A stretch of DNA of 64,000 nucleotides. Source: Sphingomonas cavernae. GTDB taxonomy: Bacteria; Pseudomonadota; Alphaproteobacteria; Sphingomonadales; Sphingomonadaceae. The stretch is from assembly GCF_003590775.1 (NCBI RefSeq), contig NZ_QYUM01000004.1, forward strand, positions 124,001 through 188,000, in the 5' to 3' direction. Below the pieces are notes generated by a model. That model saw only the letters and a program-made list of their open reading frames with translations. It made no database searches and was not told the DNA's origin. How positions within the stretch are numbered: position 1 is the first letter of the stretch; the number at the start of each line of letters is the position of its first letter. The translations under genes were made by a program, and so were the position numbers. Shown here one piece after another: positions 46,230 to 52,933 of this stretch.

Positions 46230-46334
46230 GGGGCCCTTGACATATTACCGCGGTCTTGTGCGGCGGGGCAGTGACGGCATCGCCTCGCCCCGCTGCCACA
46301 AGCCCCCCGCCAACGCCCCGCATTGAGGCCGGCT

Positions 46335-47192
46335 ATGCAAAGCGATTCCGGTAGTTTTCTCGACACGTTGCTCTTCACATTCCCGCTGTGGCTTGTCGGG
46401 CTTGTCCTCGTTGCAGCATGCTTGCTGGCGCTGCAGGCCGGTAAGCTGCTGCATATACGCGCGTCGCGGCGGGGAACGGAAACGCCAGACGCCGGCAAGT
46501 CCGATGCCGATGGTTATATCATCGCCGCCATCTTCGCCCTTCTGGCTTTTCTTACGGGCCTGACATTTTCGATTGCCCTCGATCGCTTTGACACCAGACG
46601 CGGGCTGGTCGCGGAGGAGGCCAACGCCATCAGCACCGCCTATCTGCGTGCCAGCCTGTTCGACGAGCCGCATCGTGCGCAACTTCAGACGCTGCTTCAC
46701 ACATATGCGCGATCGCGCATCGCGCCGGAAGGTCTGTGGAACAAGCAGATGGACGCAAAGGTGGAGAACGCCCGCGCCCTGCGGGACCGTCTCTGGGATG
46801 CCACGCACGCGGCGGTCTATCCCGTTCGCGAGACCGAACTCGCATCCTATTTCGTCGAGGCGATGAACGAGACGCTCAATGTCGGCATTCGACGGGAACT
46901 CGCAGGACGCGCGCACGTCCCTACGCGAATCCTTAACATTCTGCTCCTCTATCTTGTGGCGGCTTCCGTGGTGCTTGGATATCTGGTGGCCGAAGAAAGC
47001 CGCGGCCGCCGACAGGCTGCGATGATCCTGGTCGCACTGTTCGCCGTCTCGATGCTGCTGATCCTGGATATCGACCGCCCGCATTCCGGCACGGTCAACG
47101 TGCCCCAGCGCGCTCTCGAGGAATTGATCGCGATGCTCGACCGCGATGCCGCCCGCAGGAACGCCGCGCCAATCACTCGGACGCCACGCTAG
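46335..47192 (+). CDS. DUF4239 bestrophin-like membrane protein
   Basis: A 285-aa protein with about four hydrophobic segments: LLFTFPLWLVGLVLVAAC, GYIIAAIFALLAFLTGLTFS, and near the C-terminus ILNILLLYLVAASVVLGYLV and AAMILVALFAVSMLLILDID. The DUF4239-type motif FSIALDRFDTRRGLVAEEAN, then ISTAYLRASL, is well preserved. The family resembles bestrophin anion channels in topology; its role here is unknown. It follows the arylsulfatase by 105 bases and could be cotranscribed. Confidence 0.8.
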   Translation: MQSDSGSFLDTLLFTFPLWLVGLVLVAACLLALQAGKLLHIRASRRGTETPDAGKSDADGYIIAAIFALLAFLTGLTFSIALDRFDTRRGLVAEEANAISTAYLRASLFDEPHRAQLQTLLHTYARSRIAPEGLWNKQMDAKVENARALRDRLWDATHAAVYPVRETELASYFVEAMNETLNVGIRRELAGRAHVPTRILNILLLYLVAASVVLGYLVAEESRGRRQAAMILVALFAVSMLLILDIDRPHSGTVNVPQRALEELIAMLDRDAARRNAAPITRTPR

Positions 47193-47266
47193 CCGGCCGA
47201 GGATGCCACGATCGACTGAACATGCATTGCCGGCTATTTTTGCAAGCACATCAGGGAGGATTCGCC

Positions 47267-48019
47267 ATGAAGCTCATGATCGTTCCCATCATCGCCGCCC
47301 TCGCCCTTGCGGGCCCCATCGCCGCGAGCGCCCAGAGCGTTCCGCCGCCGATACAGGCGGCACTCGCCGATCCGGGCCGTCCCGCGACCGACAAGGCGCG
47401 CGACGCCGCACGGCATCCCGGCCAGGTCCTTGCCTTTGCGGGCATCAAGCCGGGCGACAAGGTCGCCGATTTCCTGATGGGCGGCGGCTATTGGACGCGC
47501 ATCCTCGCCAAGGCGGTTGGCGACAAGGGCCATGTCTATGCCTATCAGGCGAAGCAATTCATCGACTATCGCCCGGCCTATGCCGATGAGCAGAAGGCCG
47601 CGGTCGCGGGTTACAGCAACGTCACGCCGAGCAGCGATTCACTGACGAGCTTCACCTTCCCCGAGCCGCTCGATGCGATCGTCACGGTGCAGAACTATCA
47701 CGACCTCCATCTCGCCTTTGCGCCAAAGGGCTTTGCCGACACCGTCGCCAAGCGGCTCTATGCAGCGCTCAAGCCCGGCGGTGTGCTGCTGGTGGTCGAT
47801 CATGTCGCCGCGGCCGATCCGAATTTCGCGGTGCCCGACAAGCTCCACCGCATCGACCCCGCAGCGGCGCGCGCCGAAATCGAAAAGGCCGGCTTCAAGT
47901 TCGATGCCGAGCTGAACGTGCTGCGCAACCCGGCCGACCCGCACACGACCAACGTGTTCGATGCCTCGATCAAGGGCAAGACCGACCAGTTTATCTATCG
48001 CTTCCGCAAGCCGGGGTGA
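47267..48019 (+). CDS. Exported methyltransferase-like protein
   Basis: A 250-aa protein with a clear Sec signal (MKLMIVPIIAALALAGPIAASAQ) followed by a class I methyltransferase-like domain. The SAM-motif region reads KPGDKVADFLMGGGYWTRIL, where the usual D-x-G-x-G is altered. LDAIVTVQNYHDLHLAF and ALKPGGVLLVVDHVA match motifs IV-VI. ATG 47267 follows AGGGAGGA. An exported SAM-dependent enzyme is odd, since SAM is not expected in the periplasm. It may be a degenerate or repurposed domain; related predicted exported proteins exist in alphaproteobacteria. Confidence 0.8.
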   Translation: MKLMIVPIIAALALAGPIAASAQSVPPPIQAALADPGRPATDKARDAARHPGQVLAFAGIKPGDKVADFLMGGGYWTRILAKAVGDKGHVYAYQAKQFIDYRPAYADEQKAAVAGYSNVTPSSDSLTSFTFPEPLDAIVTVQNYHDLHLAFAPKGFADTVAKRLYAALKPGGVLLVVDHVAAADPNFAVPDKLHRIDPAAARAEIEKAGFKFDAELNVLRNPADPHTTNVFDASIKGKTDQFIYRFRKPG

Positions 48020-48060
48020 GGTGAACGAAATGTTGGGCCGCCACAGCGCGGTCTTTCTCT

Positions 48061-48436
48061 CGTCGTGCCAGCGAAAGCTGGCATCTCAGTGCCTTTTGCC
48101 CCAAGCTTGAAACGTGGAGCGCGGCGGCTGGACCTACATCATGACAAACCGGCCGTTTGGCGCTCTCTACATCGGCGTGACGGCGGAACTCTCGAGCCGG
48201 ATTTGGCAGCATCGCAATGGCACCGGCTCGGATTTCTGCCGACGCTATCTGCTAACGCGCCTTGTGCTGGCCGAGCCGCATGCGACAATCGGTGAAGCAA
48301 TTGCGCGGGAAAAGGCGCTCAAGGCATGGAAGCGTTCATGGAAGATTGAGTTGATCCAGGCTGCCAATCCCCGATGGCTCGATCTGTGGGACGATCTGCA
48401 AAGATAAGGGGATCCCAGCTTTCGCTGGGATGACGA
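48061..48436. mobile_element. Family A-type twin-hairpin element carrying a GIY-YIG nuclease gene
   Basis: The left hairpin TGCCAGCGAAAGCTGGCA (48066-48083) and right hairpin TCCCAGCTTTCGCTGGGA (48413-48430) are inverted arms with outer ends GTCGT/ACGAC. They belong to the variant family A seen at 38903-38984. The only thing between them is a GIY-YIG nuclease gene whose stop lies 5 bases before the right hairpin. Confidence 0.6.
48114..48407 (+). CDS. Stand-alone GIY-YIG nuclease (COG2827 type) inside a repeat
   Basis: A 97-aa single-domain GIY-YIG endonuclease. TYIMTNRPFGALYIGVTAEL is the GIY...YIG core, RIWQHRNG carries the catalytic Arg/His region, and IAREKALKAWKRSWKIELI the metal-binding Glu helix, ending NPRWLDLWDDLQR. 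GTG 48114 is the likely start. The pattern is that of the small predicted endonucleases of COG2827, whose role is unknown. Its location between the two arms of a repeat element is discussed in the findings. Confidence 0.85.
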   Translation: MERGGWTYIMTNRPFGALYIGVTAELSSRIWQHRNGTGSDFCRRYLLTRLVLAEPHATIGEAIAREKALKAWKRSWKIELIQAANPRWLDLWDDLQR

Positions 48437-48452
48437 CAAAAGGTGGAAGGAC

Positions 48453-48484
48453 GCAAACGAAAACGGGCAGCCAGAGGCTGCCCG
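48453..48484 (-). terminator. Terminator of the F0 ATP synthase operon
   Basis: On the minus strand a perfect stem CGGGCAGCC/GGCTGCCCG with a 3-base loop (48464-48484) is followed by GTTTTCGTTT. It lies 28 bases after the atpF stop. Confidence 0.85.
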
Positions 48485-48511
48485 CTTCGTGTCTTGCGAT
48501 GACCTTCCGGC

Positions 48512-49138
48512 CTAGTTGAGGCGTTTGCCGAGCCCCGCGATGGTCTGATCTACCAGCGCTTTGTCCTGCGCGGCACCGTGGCCGTCGGCAATCAGCGCCG
48601 CCGCGGCGTTGGCAGCGGCTTCGGCAGCCTTGGCGCGGACCTCGGCGATCGCGGCGCGCTCGGCCGCCTCGATCTTGTCCTCGGCCATCTTGGCGCGGCG
48701 TGCGGTCAGGTCCTTGGCTTGAGCTTTCGCATCGACGAGGATCTGCCTGGCCTCGGCCTCGGCATGCTCGCGCATGGTGACGGCTTCGGCCTCGGCGGAC
48801 TTCACCTTGGCTTCGTACTCTGCGCGAAGCGCCTCGGCCTCGGCGCGGAGCTGCTTGGCCTCGTCGAGATGCTGGCGGATGCCCGCAATCTTCTTGTCGA
48901 GCGCCGACCCGATGATGCCGGGCACTTTCTTCCAGATCAGGATGCCGAGGAACACTGCCATGGCGAGCGACACCCAGCCGGTAGCGTCCATGCCGACCGC
49001 CTGGGGCTCGGCGTGCGCTGCCGCGCCGCCATGCGCTTCGGTGGTCGCGCTATGTTCGAGACCCTCGCCCTGGCCATGCTCGGCCGCGGTGAGGTTGGCG
49101 GCCACTTCAGCCGATCCGTGTGCTGCCGTCTCAGACAT
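48512..49138 (-). CDS. atpF: ATP synthase F0 subunit b
   Basis: Peripheral stalk subunit of 208 aa. One membrane helix near residue 55 (TGWVSLAMAVFLGILIWKKV), preceded by a His/Ala-rich N-terminal extension, is followed by a long coiled coil rich in Ala, Glu, Lys and Arg. It overlaps the b' gene by eight bases. Two b-type genes in a row is the normal alphaproteobacterial arrangement; the longer, downstream one is taken as b. Confidence 0.92.
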   Translation of the reverse strand: MSETAAHGSAEVAANLTAAEHGQGEGLEHSATTEAHGGAAAHAEPQAVGMDATGWVSLAMAVFLGILIWKKVPGIIGSALDKKIAGIRQHLDEAKQLRAEAEALRAEYEAKVKSAEAEAVTMREHAEAEARQILVDAKAQAKDLTARRAKMAEDKIEAAERAAIAEVRAKAAEAAANAAAALIADGHGAAQDKALVDQTIAGLGKRLN

Positions 49139-49625
49139 TTGCGAGCGCCGCCTTCACTGCATTGGCCGCCTGGGCCTGGGTTACCTTGGCGCCCGAAAGC
49201 TTGGCGACCATATCCTGCGCGGCGTCGACGGCCACGGCCTCGATATCCGACAGCGCCTTCACGGTCGCGGCCTTGATCCGCGCCTCGGCGGCGCCGATCT
49301 GCTCGGCGGTTTCGGCGTCGGCCTTGGCGAGCGTCTTTTCGGACTCGGCCGTGGCCTTGGCTTTTGCGCCCTGCGTGATCTTGAGCGCCTCGGCGCGATT
49401 GGCCTCGGCCTTCGCCCGATAGGCTTCCTCACGCGCATCGGCTTCCGCACGGGCACGTTCGGCAGCGGCGAGGTCATCGGCAATCTGCTTGTCGCGAAGG
49501 TCCACCGTCCCCTGGATCTTCGGCACCATGCCGAGGCCGATCACGAAGAAGACGAGGCCGAACGTCAGCAGCAGCCAGAAGATCTGCGACGCATAGGTTG
49601 CGGCTATCTGGGCAATCTGGGGCAT
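49131..49625 (-). CDS. atpF': ATP synthase F0 subunit b'
   Basis: A 164-aa second stalk subunit: short N-terminus, membrane helix IFWLLLTFGLVFFVIGLGMV, the charged turn PKIQGTVDLRDKQIADDLAA, and an Ala/Glu-rich coiled coil. It lies 63 bases after atpE. b and b' form the heterodimeric stalk in alphaproteobacteria. Confidence 0.92.
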   Translation of the reverse strand: MPQIAQIAATYASQIFWLLLTFGLVFFVIGLGMVPKIQGTVDLRDKQIADDLAAAERARAEADAREEAYRAKAEANRAEALKITQGAKAKATAESEKTLAKADAETAEQIGAAEARIKAATVKALSDIEAVAVDAAQDMVAKLSGAKVTQAQAANAVKAALANV

Positions 49626-49688
49626 TTCACCTGTATCCGTATCCTGCCGCCCGGAACTCGCATCCCGGGCGGAGGTTTCAGTTCGTTG

Positions 49689-49916
49689 TTACGCGACGAA
49701 GATCAGGATCATCGCAACGACGAACGCGAGCAGGCCGAGAAGCTCGGCGGCCGCGAAGCCGATGAAGAGGCGGCCCTGCTGGCCGTCGGCGGCCGCGGGA
49801 TTGCGCAGCGCGCTCTCGAGGAACGAGCCGAAAACGTTACCCACGCCGATGGCGGCCATGCCAGCGCCGATGGCTGCGAGACCTGCACCGATCAGCTTTG
49901 CTGCTTCTGCGTCCAT
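49689..49916 (-). CDS. atpE: ATP synthase F0 subunit c
   Basis: Rotor-ring proteolipid of 75 aa with two helices: AKLIGAGLAAIGAGMAAIGV and FAAAELLGLLAFVVAMILIF. The polar loop is ALRNPAADGQ-like (LRNPAAADGQQGRL). The proton-carrying Glu lies in FAAAELLGLL. ATG 49916 is chosen over the longer frame because an excellent AAGGAG precedes it by 8 bases. Confidence 0.97.
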   Translation of the reverse strand: MDAEAAKLIGAGLAAIGAGMAAIGVGNVFGSFLESALRNPAAADGQQGRLFIGFAAAELLGLLAFVVAMILIFVA

Positions 49917-49961
49917 TTTAATAACTCCTTTTTTAAATCTTAGAAACAAGTGGTTGAAAAC

Positions 49962-50750
49962 TCAGTGAAGATGCTCAGCGTCATTGATGTAAAGCGACGT
50001 GAGGAGCGCAAACACATAGGCCTGGATGCCCGCGACCAGCAGCTCGAGCGCGCTGATGCCGATCATGAGCACGAAGCTGGGAATCCCCACCATCGCGCCG
50101 AAGCCGAGGCCCGCATTGGTGCTGTTGATGACGAAGCCCGCAAGCACCTTCAGCAGCACGTGACCGGCGGTCATCGCGACGAAGAGTCGCAGACCGAGGC
50201 TGAAGGGACGCACCATGAACGAGACGAACTCGATCGGCGCGATGATCGGGATCATCGGTAGCGGCGTGGCGTGCGGCACGAACAGCGAGAAGAAGTGGAG
50301 ACCGTGCTTCCAGAAACCGACGATAAGCACGATCGCGAAGGACATGATCGCGAGCACGCCGGTAACGGTCAGATGGCTCGTAAAGGTGAAGGGATGCGCG
50401 CCGAACAGGCCGATGGGCAGCAGCCCGAGGAGGTTGGCGAAGAGGATGAACATGAACAGCGAGAAGACATAGGGCATGTATTTGCGCCCCGCTTCACCGA
50501 CATTCTGGACGAGCAGGTTCGAGATGAAGCCCGTCATGCTCTCGACCGCGGCCTGCCAGCGGCCGGGGACGAGCTGACGCTTCATGCCACCGAGCATGAA
50601 CACCCAGAGCACGACCGCGGTGATCACCATCCACAGCGAAGAATTGGTGAACGCGATGTTGTAACCGGCAATGCTCAGATGATCGGTGCCGAACAACGGC
50701 TCGATCGTGAACTGATGCATCGGATCGATTTTACCAGACTCGGCTGCCAC
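49962..50750 (-). CDS. atpB: ATP synthase F0 subunit a
   Basis: Static membrane subunit with the proton half-channels, about 262 aa and 5-6 helices. The essential Arg is in RPFSLGLRLFVAMTAGHVLL; other conserved stretches are PIGLFGAHPFTFTSHLTVTG and LELLVAGIQAYVFALLTSLY. The start is uncertain: GTG 50750 (MAAESGKIDPMHQF) matches homologues, TTG 50753 is one codon earlier, and ATG 50720 (MHQFTIEPLFG) is possible. There is no strong ribosome-binding site. Confidence 0.94.
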   Translation of the reverse strand: MAAESGKIDPMHQFTIEPLFGTDHLSIAGYNIAFTNSSLWMVITAVVLWVFMLGGMKRQLVPGRWQAAVESMTGFISNLLVQNVGEAGRKYMPYVFSLFMFILFANLLGLLPIGLFGAHPFTFTSHLTVTGVLAIMSFAIVLIVGFWKHGLHFFSLFVPHATPLPMIPIIAPIEFVSFMVRPFSLGLRLFVAMTAGHVLLKVLAGFVINSTNAGLGFGAMVGIPSFVLMIGISALELLVAGIQAYVFALLTSLYINDAEHLH

Positions 50751-50823
50751 CAATAAAACCCCAAATAACGAGGCCAGCTTTCGATCCGTCGGATCGAAAT
50801 CCGTCCTCTTTCCTTCGTTTTAC

Positions 50824-50866
50824 GCATTTTCCGAGTCGCCGGACGTTCCGGCCGGCTAGAAAATGC
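50824..50866. promoter_or_regulatory. Long hairpin between atpI and atpB
   Basis: Outer stem GCATTTTC/GAAAATGC and inner stem GCCGG/CCGGC enclose an interrupted palindrome. There is no T-run in either direction, so termination is unlikely. It may stabilise or process the mRNA and so set different amounts of AtpI and the F0 subunits. Confidence 0.55.
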
Positions 50867-50890
50867 TTCTGCAACCAAAGCGCCCGAAAA

Positions 50891-51208
50891 TCACTTCGAG
50901 CGCCGGTTTGAAATCCTGATGATATTCCTGAAGGCGACGATGATTCCGAAGAACAGCATCACCAGCAGGGCCCAGGGCGAGGTGCCCGCCAGGCGATCAA
51001 TCACCCAGCCGACCAACGCACCGCCGGCAATCCCCCCGATCAGTTCGGCAAGCACCCGGTTGCCCAGACGATAGTTATCGTCATGGCCGTCCTGCGGCGC
51101 GCCCTTCCTGACCTTCTCTTTGTGATGCGCTTGCCTCAACCGCTGCTGGAGCGACGAGAGCCGAGCATCCTCTTCGATGGGGTCCTGCCCGGGTTCGCTT
51201 TCCGCCAT
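50891..51208 (-). CDS. atpI: ATP synthase accessory protein AtpI/AtpZ
   Basis: A 105-aa small membrane protein with a charged N-terminal helix (LSSLQQRLRQAHHKEKVRKG) and two hydrophobic segments (VLAELIGGIAGGALVGWVID and WALLVMLFFGIIVAFRN). This matches the AtpI/AtpZ family that assists c-ring assembly and, in some bacteria, Mg2+ or Ca2+ transport. First gene of the atpI-B-E-F'-F operon; the F1 genes lie elsewhere. ATG 51208 follows GAGGAAAGGGAAAGC. Confidence 0.9.
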   Translation of the reverse strand: MAESEPGQDPIEEDARLSSLQQRLRQAHHKEKVRKGAPQDGHDDNYRLGNRVLAELIGGIAGGALVGWVIDRLAGTSPWALLVMLFFGIIVAFRNIIRISNRRSK

Positions 51209-51479
51209 GCTTTCCCTTTCCTCGTGCCGAAGACAGGGCGCAGCATAACCGACGAGCGAGCCCGCCAAGGCGCGGCCCGTTTAGGAAGCGATGCCGGTTA
51301 AGTCAACCGCGGTGGTGCACTGCGGAAAAGGCCGAGGATTTCCGCGACTCTGTAGAAGTATTGCCCGATTGCCGTCGACAGGTTTCGCCAATCCGGCCGG
51401 ATTCGCTTGGGTCCGCGCTTTGGCGGGTGCCCGCGCCGTGCTAGGCAGCGTGCCCAGCCTGCGACAGGGGAGCAACAGC

Positions 51480-52181
51480 ATGGATATCGTCGACTCGAGA
51501 AATCGAAGCGTCATGCGTAACAGTTGCAGTGCGTATCGCCAGACACGCCGGGAATTGATCGGATGGACGGCCGGAGGCATCGCCCTGCTGGGCGGAGGGC
51601 TGGTCAGCCGCGCGGCCTGGGCGGCAACCCCGACCGACACGATGACGATCGGCCCGTTCTACCCCGTATTGCGGCCACTCGACCAGGATGGTGACCTCAC
51701 CGTCGTCAACGGTATCGCGACCGGCGCCAGGGGCCAGATAGTCGATCTTGCCGGCCGCGTGTTGAAGCCCGACGGGACGCCCGCCGCAGGGGCTCGCGTT
51801 GAGATCTGGCAGGCCAATGCCGCGGGCCGCTATGCGCACCCCGCCGACATGTCCGGCGTACCGCTCGATCCCGGCTTTCAGGGCTTTGGCGTTCAGTTGG
51901 CCGACGCGGAGGGGCGCTATCGCTTCCGTACTGTGAAGCCCGGCGCATATCGCATCCCCGATGGACGCGTGCGTACGCCACACATTCATTTCGACGTGCA
52001 GGGGCGCACCAGTCGAATCGTCTCCCAGATGTTCGTTCCCGGCGAGCCGCTCAATGCGTCCGATTTCCTGCTCAAGGCCTCAGAGGCGCCCGATACGCTG
52101 ATCGCGCGCAAACTGCAGCCGCCGCCCGGGACCGCCGACATACTCGCGCTCGAATGGGATATCGTGCTGGTTGCAGCCTAG
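51480..52181 (+). CDS. Tat-exported intradiol ring-cleavage dioxygenase
   Basis: A 233-aa non-haem Fe(III) dioxygenase of the protocatechuate/catechol/hydroxyquinol type. The domain shows IGPFYPVLRPL, VVNGIATGARGQIVDLAGRV, WQANAAGRYAHPADM (a Tyr ligand), YRFRTVKPGAYRIPDGRVRT (a second Tyr) and PHIHFDVQG with the His ligands. The N-terminus has a twin-arginine motif (RQTRRELIGWTAGGIALLGG), so it is exported folded with its metal. ATG 51480 has GGGGAG eight bases upstream. No aromatic degradation genes are adjacent, and the substrate is open. Confidence 0.85.
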   Translation: MDIVDSRNRSVMRNSCSAYRQTRRELIGWTAGGIALLGGGLVSRAAWAATPTDTMTIGPFYPVLRPLDQDGDLTVVNGIATGARGQIVDLAGRVLKPDGTPAAGARVEIWQANAAGRYAHPADMSGVPLDPGFQGFGVQLADAEGRYRFRTVKPGAYRIPDGRVRTPHIHFDVQGRTSRIVSQMFVPGEPLNASDFLLKASEAPDTLIARKLQPPPGTADILALEWDIVLVAA

Positions 52182-52210
52182 CGCATAACGCGCTGAGCCT
52201 AGTGCGCCTC

Positions 52211-52296
52211 CGAGTCCCCCGGCGAAGGCCGGGGTCCAGGAGTCACGGACACTGGGGCTGGCCATTTCTGGACCCCGGCCTTCGCCGGGGTACTCG
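52211..52296. repeat. Family C twin-hairpin repeat between convergent genes
   Basis: Arms CCCCCGGCGAAGGCCGGGGT and the inverted copy, ends CGAG/CTCG. It lies 5 bases before the ydbL stop and 29 bases after the dioxygenase stop. Confidence 0.93.
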
Positions 52297-52301
52297 GTGC
52301 T

Positions 52302-52703
52302 TCAACCCACGCTCGGGCAATAGTCGGGCTTGGGCACAGGTGCGCCGCCTTCGCGCACGCGCCACACGCCATCGGTGAGGCGATATGCGCGGCCGGGGCC
52401 GACCTTGCTGGTCAGTGTCTGGCAGCCGGTCGCGGCGGCCATGTCCGAGACGCTTACCCCGCGCTTGGCGGCAAGATCGGTATAGGCCGCGCGGCGCTTG
52501 ATGTTGATCGCGTCGACTTCGGATTTGAGCGCTGCGGAGGGCGGATTGCGGAAGCCCAGATAGCCATCGGCCTGCTCGCCGACATCGCCGCTGGCGAGCG
52601 CGGCCGAAACCGCGCCGGACTGTGCACGGGCAACACCCGCAACGCCTGCGGCCAGCACGAGCGCGAAGCCCAGGCCGATGATGATTTTGCGGTTCTTGGT
52701 CAT
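52302..52703 (-). CDS. ydbL: YdbL family periplasmic protein (DUF1318)
   Basis: A 133-aa protein with a Sec signal (MTKNRKIIIGLGFALVLAAGVAGVARA). The DUF1318 domain shows ASGDVGEQADGYLGFR, AALKSEVDAINIKRRAAYTD and LAAKRGVSVSDMAAATGCQ. In E. coli YdbL acts with YdbH and YnbE in lipid transport across the envelope. ATG 52703 overlaps the ynbE stop by four bases. Confidence 0.9.
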   Translation of the reverse strand: MTKNRKIIIGLGFALVLAAGVAGVARAQSGAVSAALASGDVGEQADGYLGFRNPPSAALKSEVDAINIKRRAAYTDLAAKRGVSVSDMAAATGCQTLTSKVGPGRAYRLTDGVWRVREGGAPVPKPDYCPSVG

Positions 52704-52933
52704 TGCGGGAACAACTCCGGGTTTTCCTGAATCAACTGTTGCGCGTCCTGCTGGAGGCGAACAACCACTTCCTGCCGGACATTGACGTTGAGATTGATCT
52801 CGATCGGCTTGTCCGGTGCCTTGACCTGAATGCACCCGCCAAGAATAGCGGATAGCCCCAACAGGGCCAACATCCCGGGCGGACCGGCACGCACCGCATC
52901 GCGAGCGTCCCTCGTCAACTTAGCGCTCTTCAT
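52700..52933 (-). CDS. ynbE: YnbE family outer-membrane lipoprotein
   Basis: A 77-aa lipoprotein: lipobox cysteine in LGLSAILGGC, then IQVKAPDKPIEINLNVNVRQ and a hydrophilic end (EVVVRLQQDAQQLIQENPEL). This is the YnbE pattern. It is proposed to link the outer membrane to the YdbH bridge protein. ATGA overlaps with both ydbH (upstream) and ydbL (downstream) show tight coupling. Confidence 0.9.
   Translation of the reverse strand: MKSAKLTRDARDAVRAGPPGMLALLGLSAILGGCIQVKAPDKPIEINLNVNVRQEVVVRLQQDAQQLIQENPELFPQ

Noticed and set aside
48114-48407. Fragment of uvrC
   Set aside because: The core is the short COG2827-type GIY-YIG protein with its own start and stop; uvrC is intact at 40983-42902 and differs in sequence.
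10942-48436. Insertion sequence or RAYT transposase driving the repeats
   Set aside because: No transposase, integrase or tyrosine HUH motif was found in any frame; only DUF559 and GIY-YIG nucleases are linked to the repeats.
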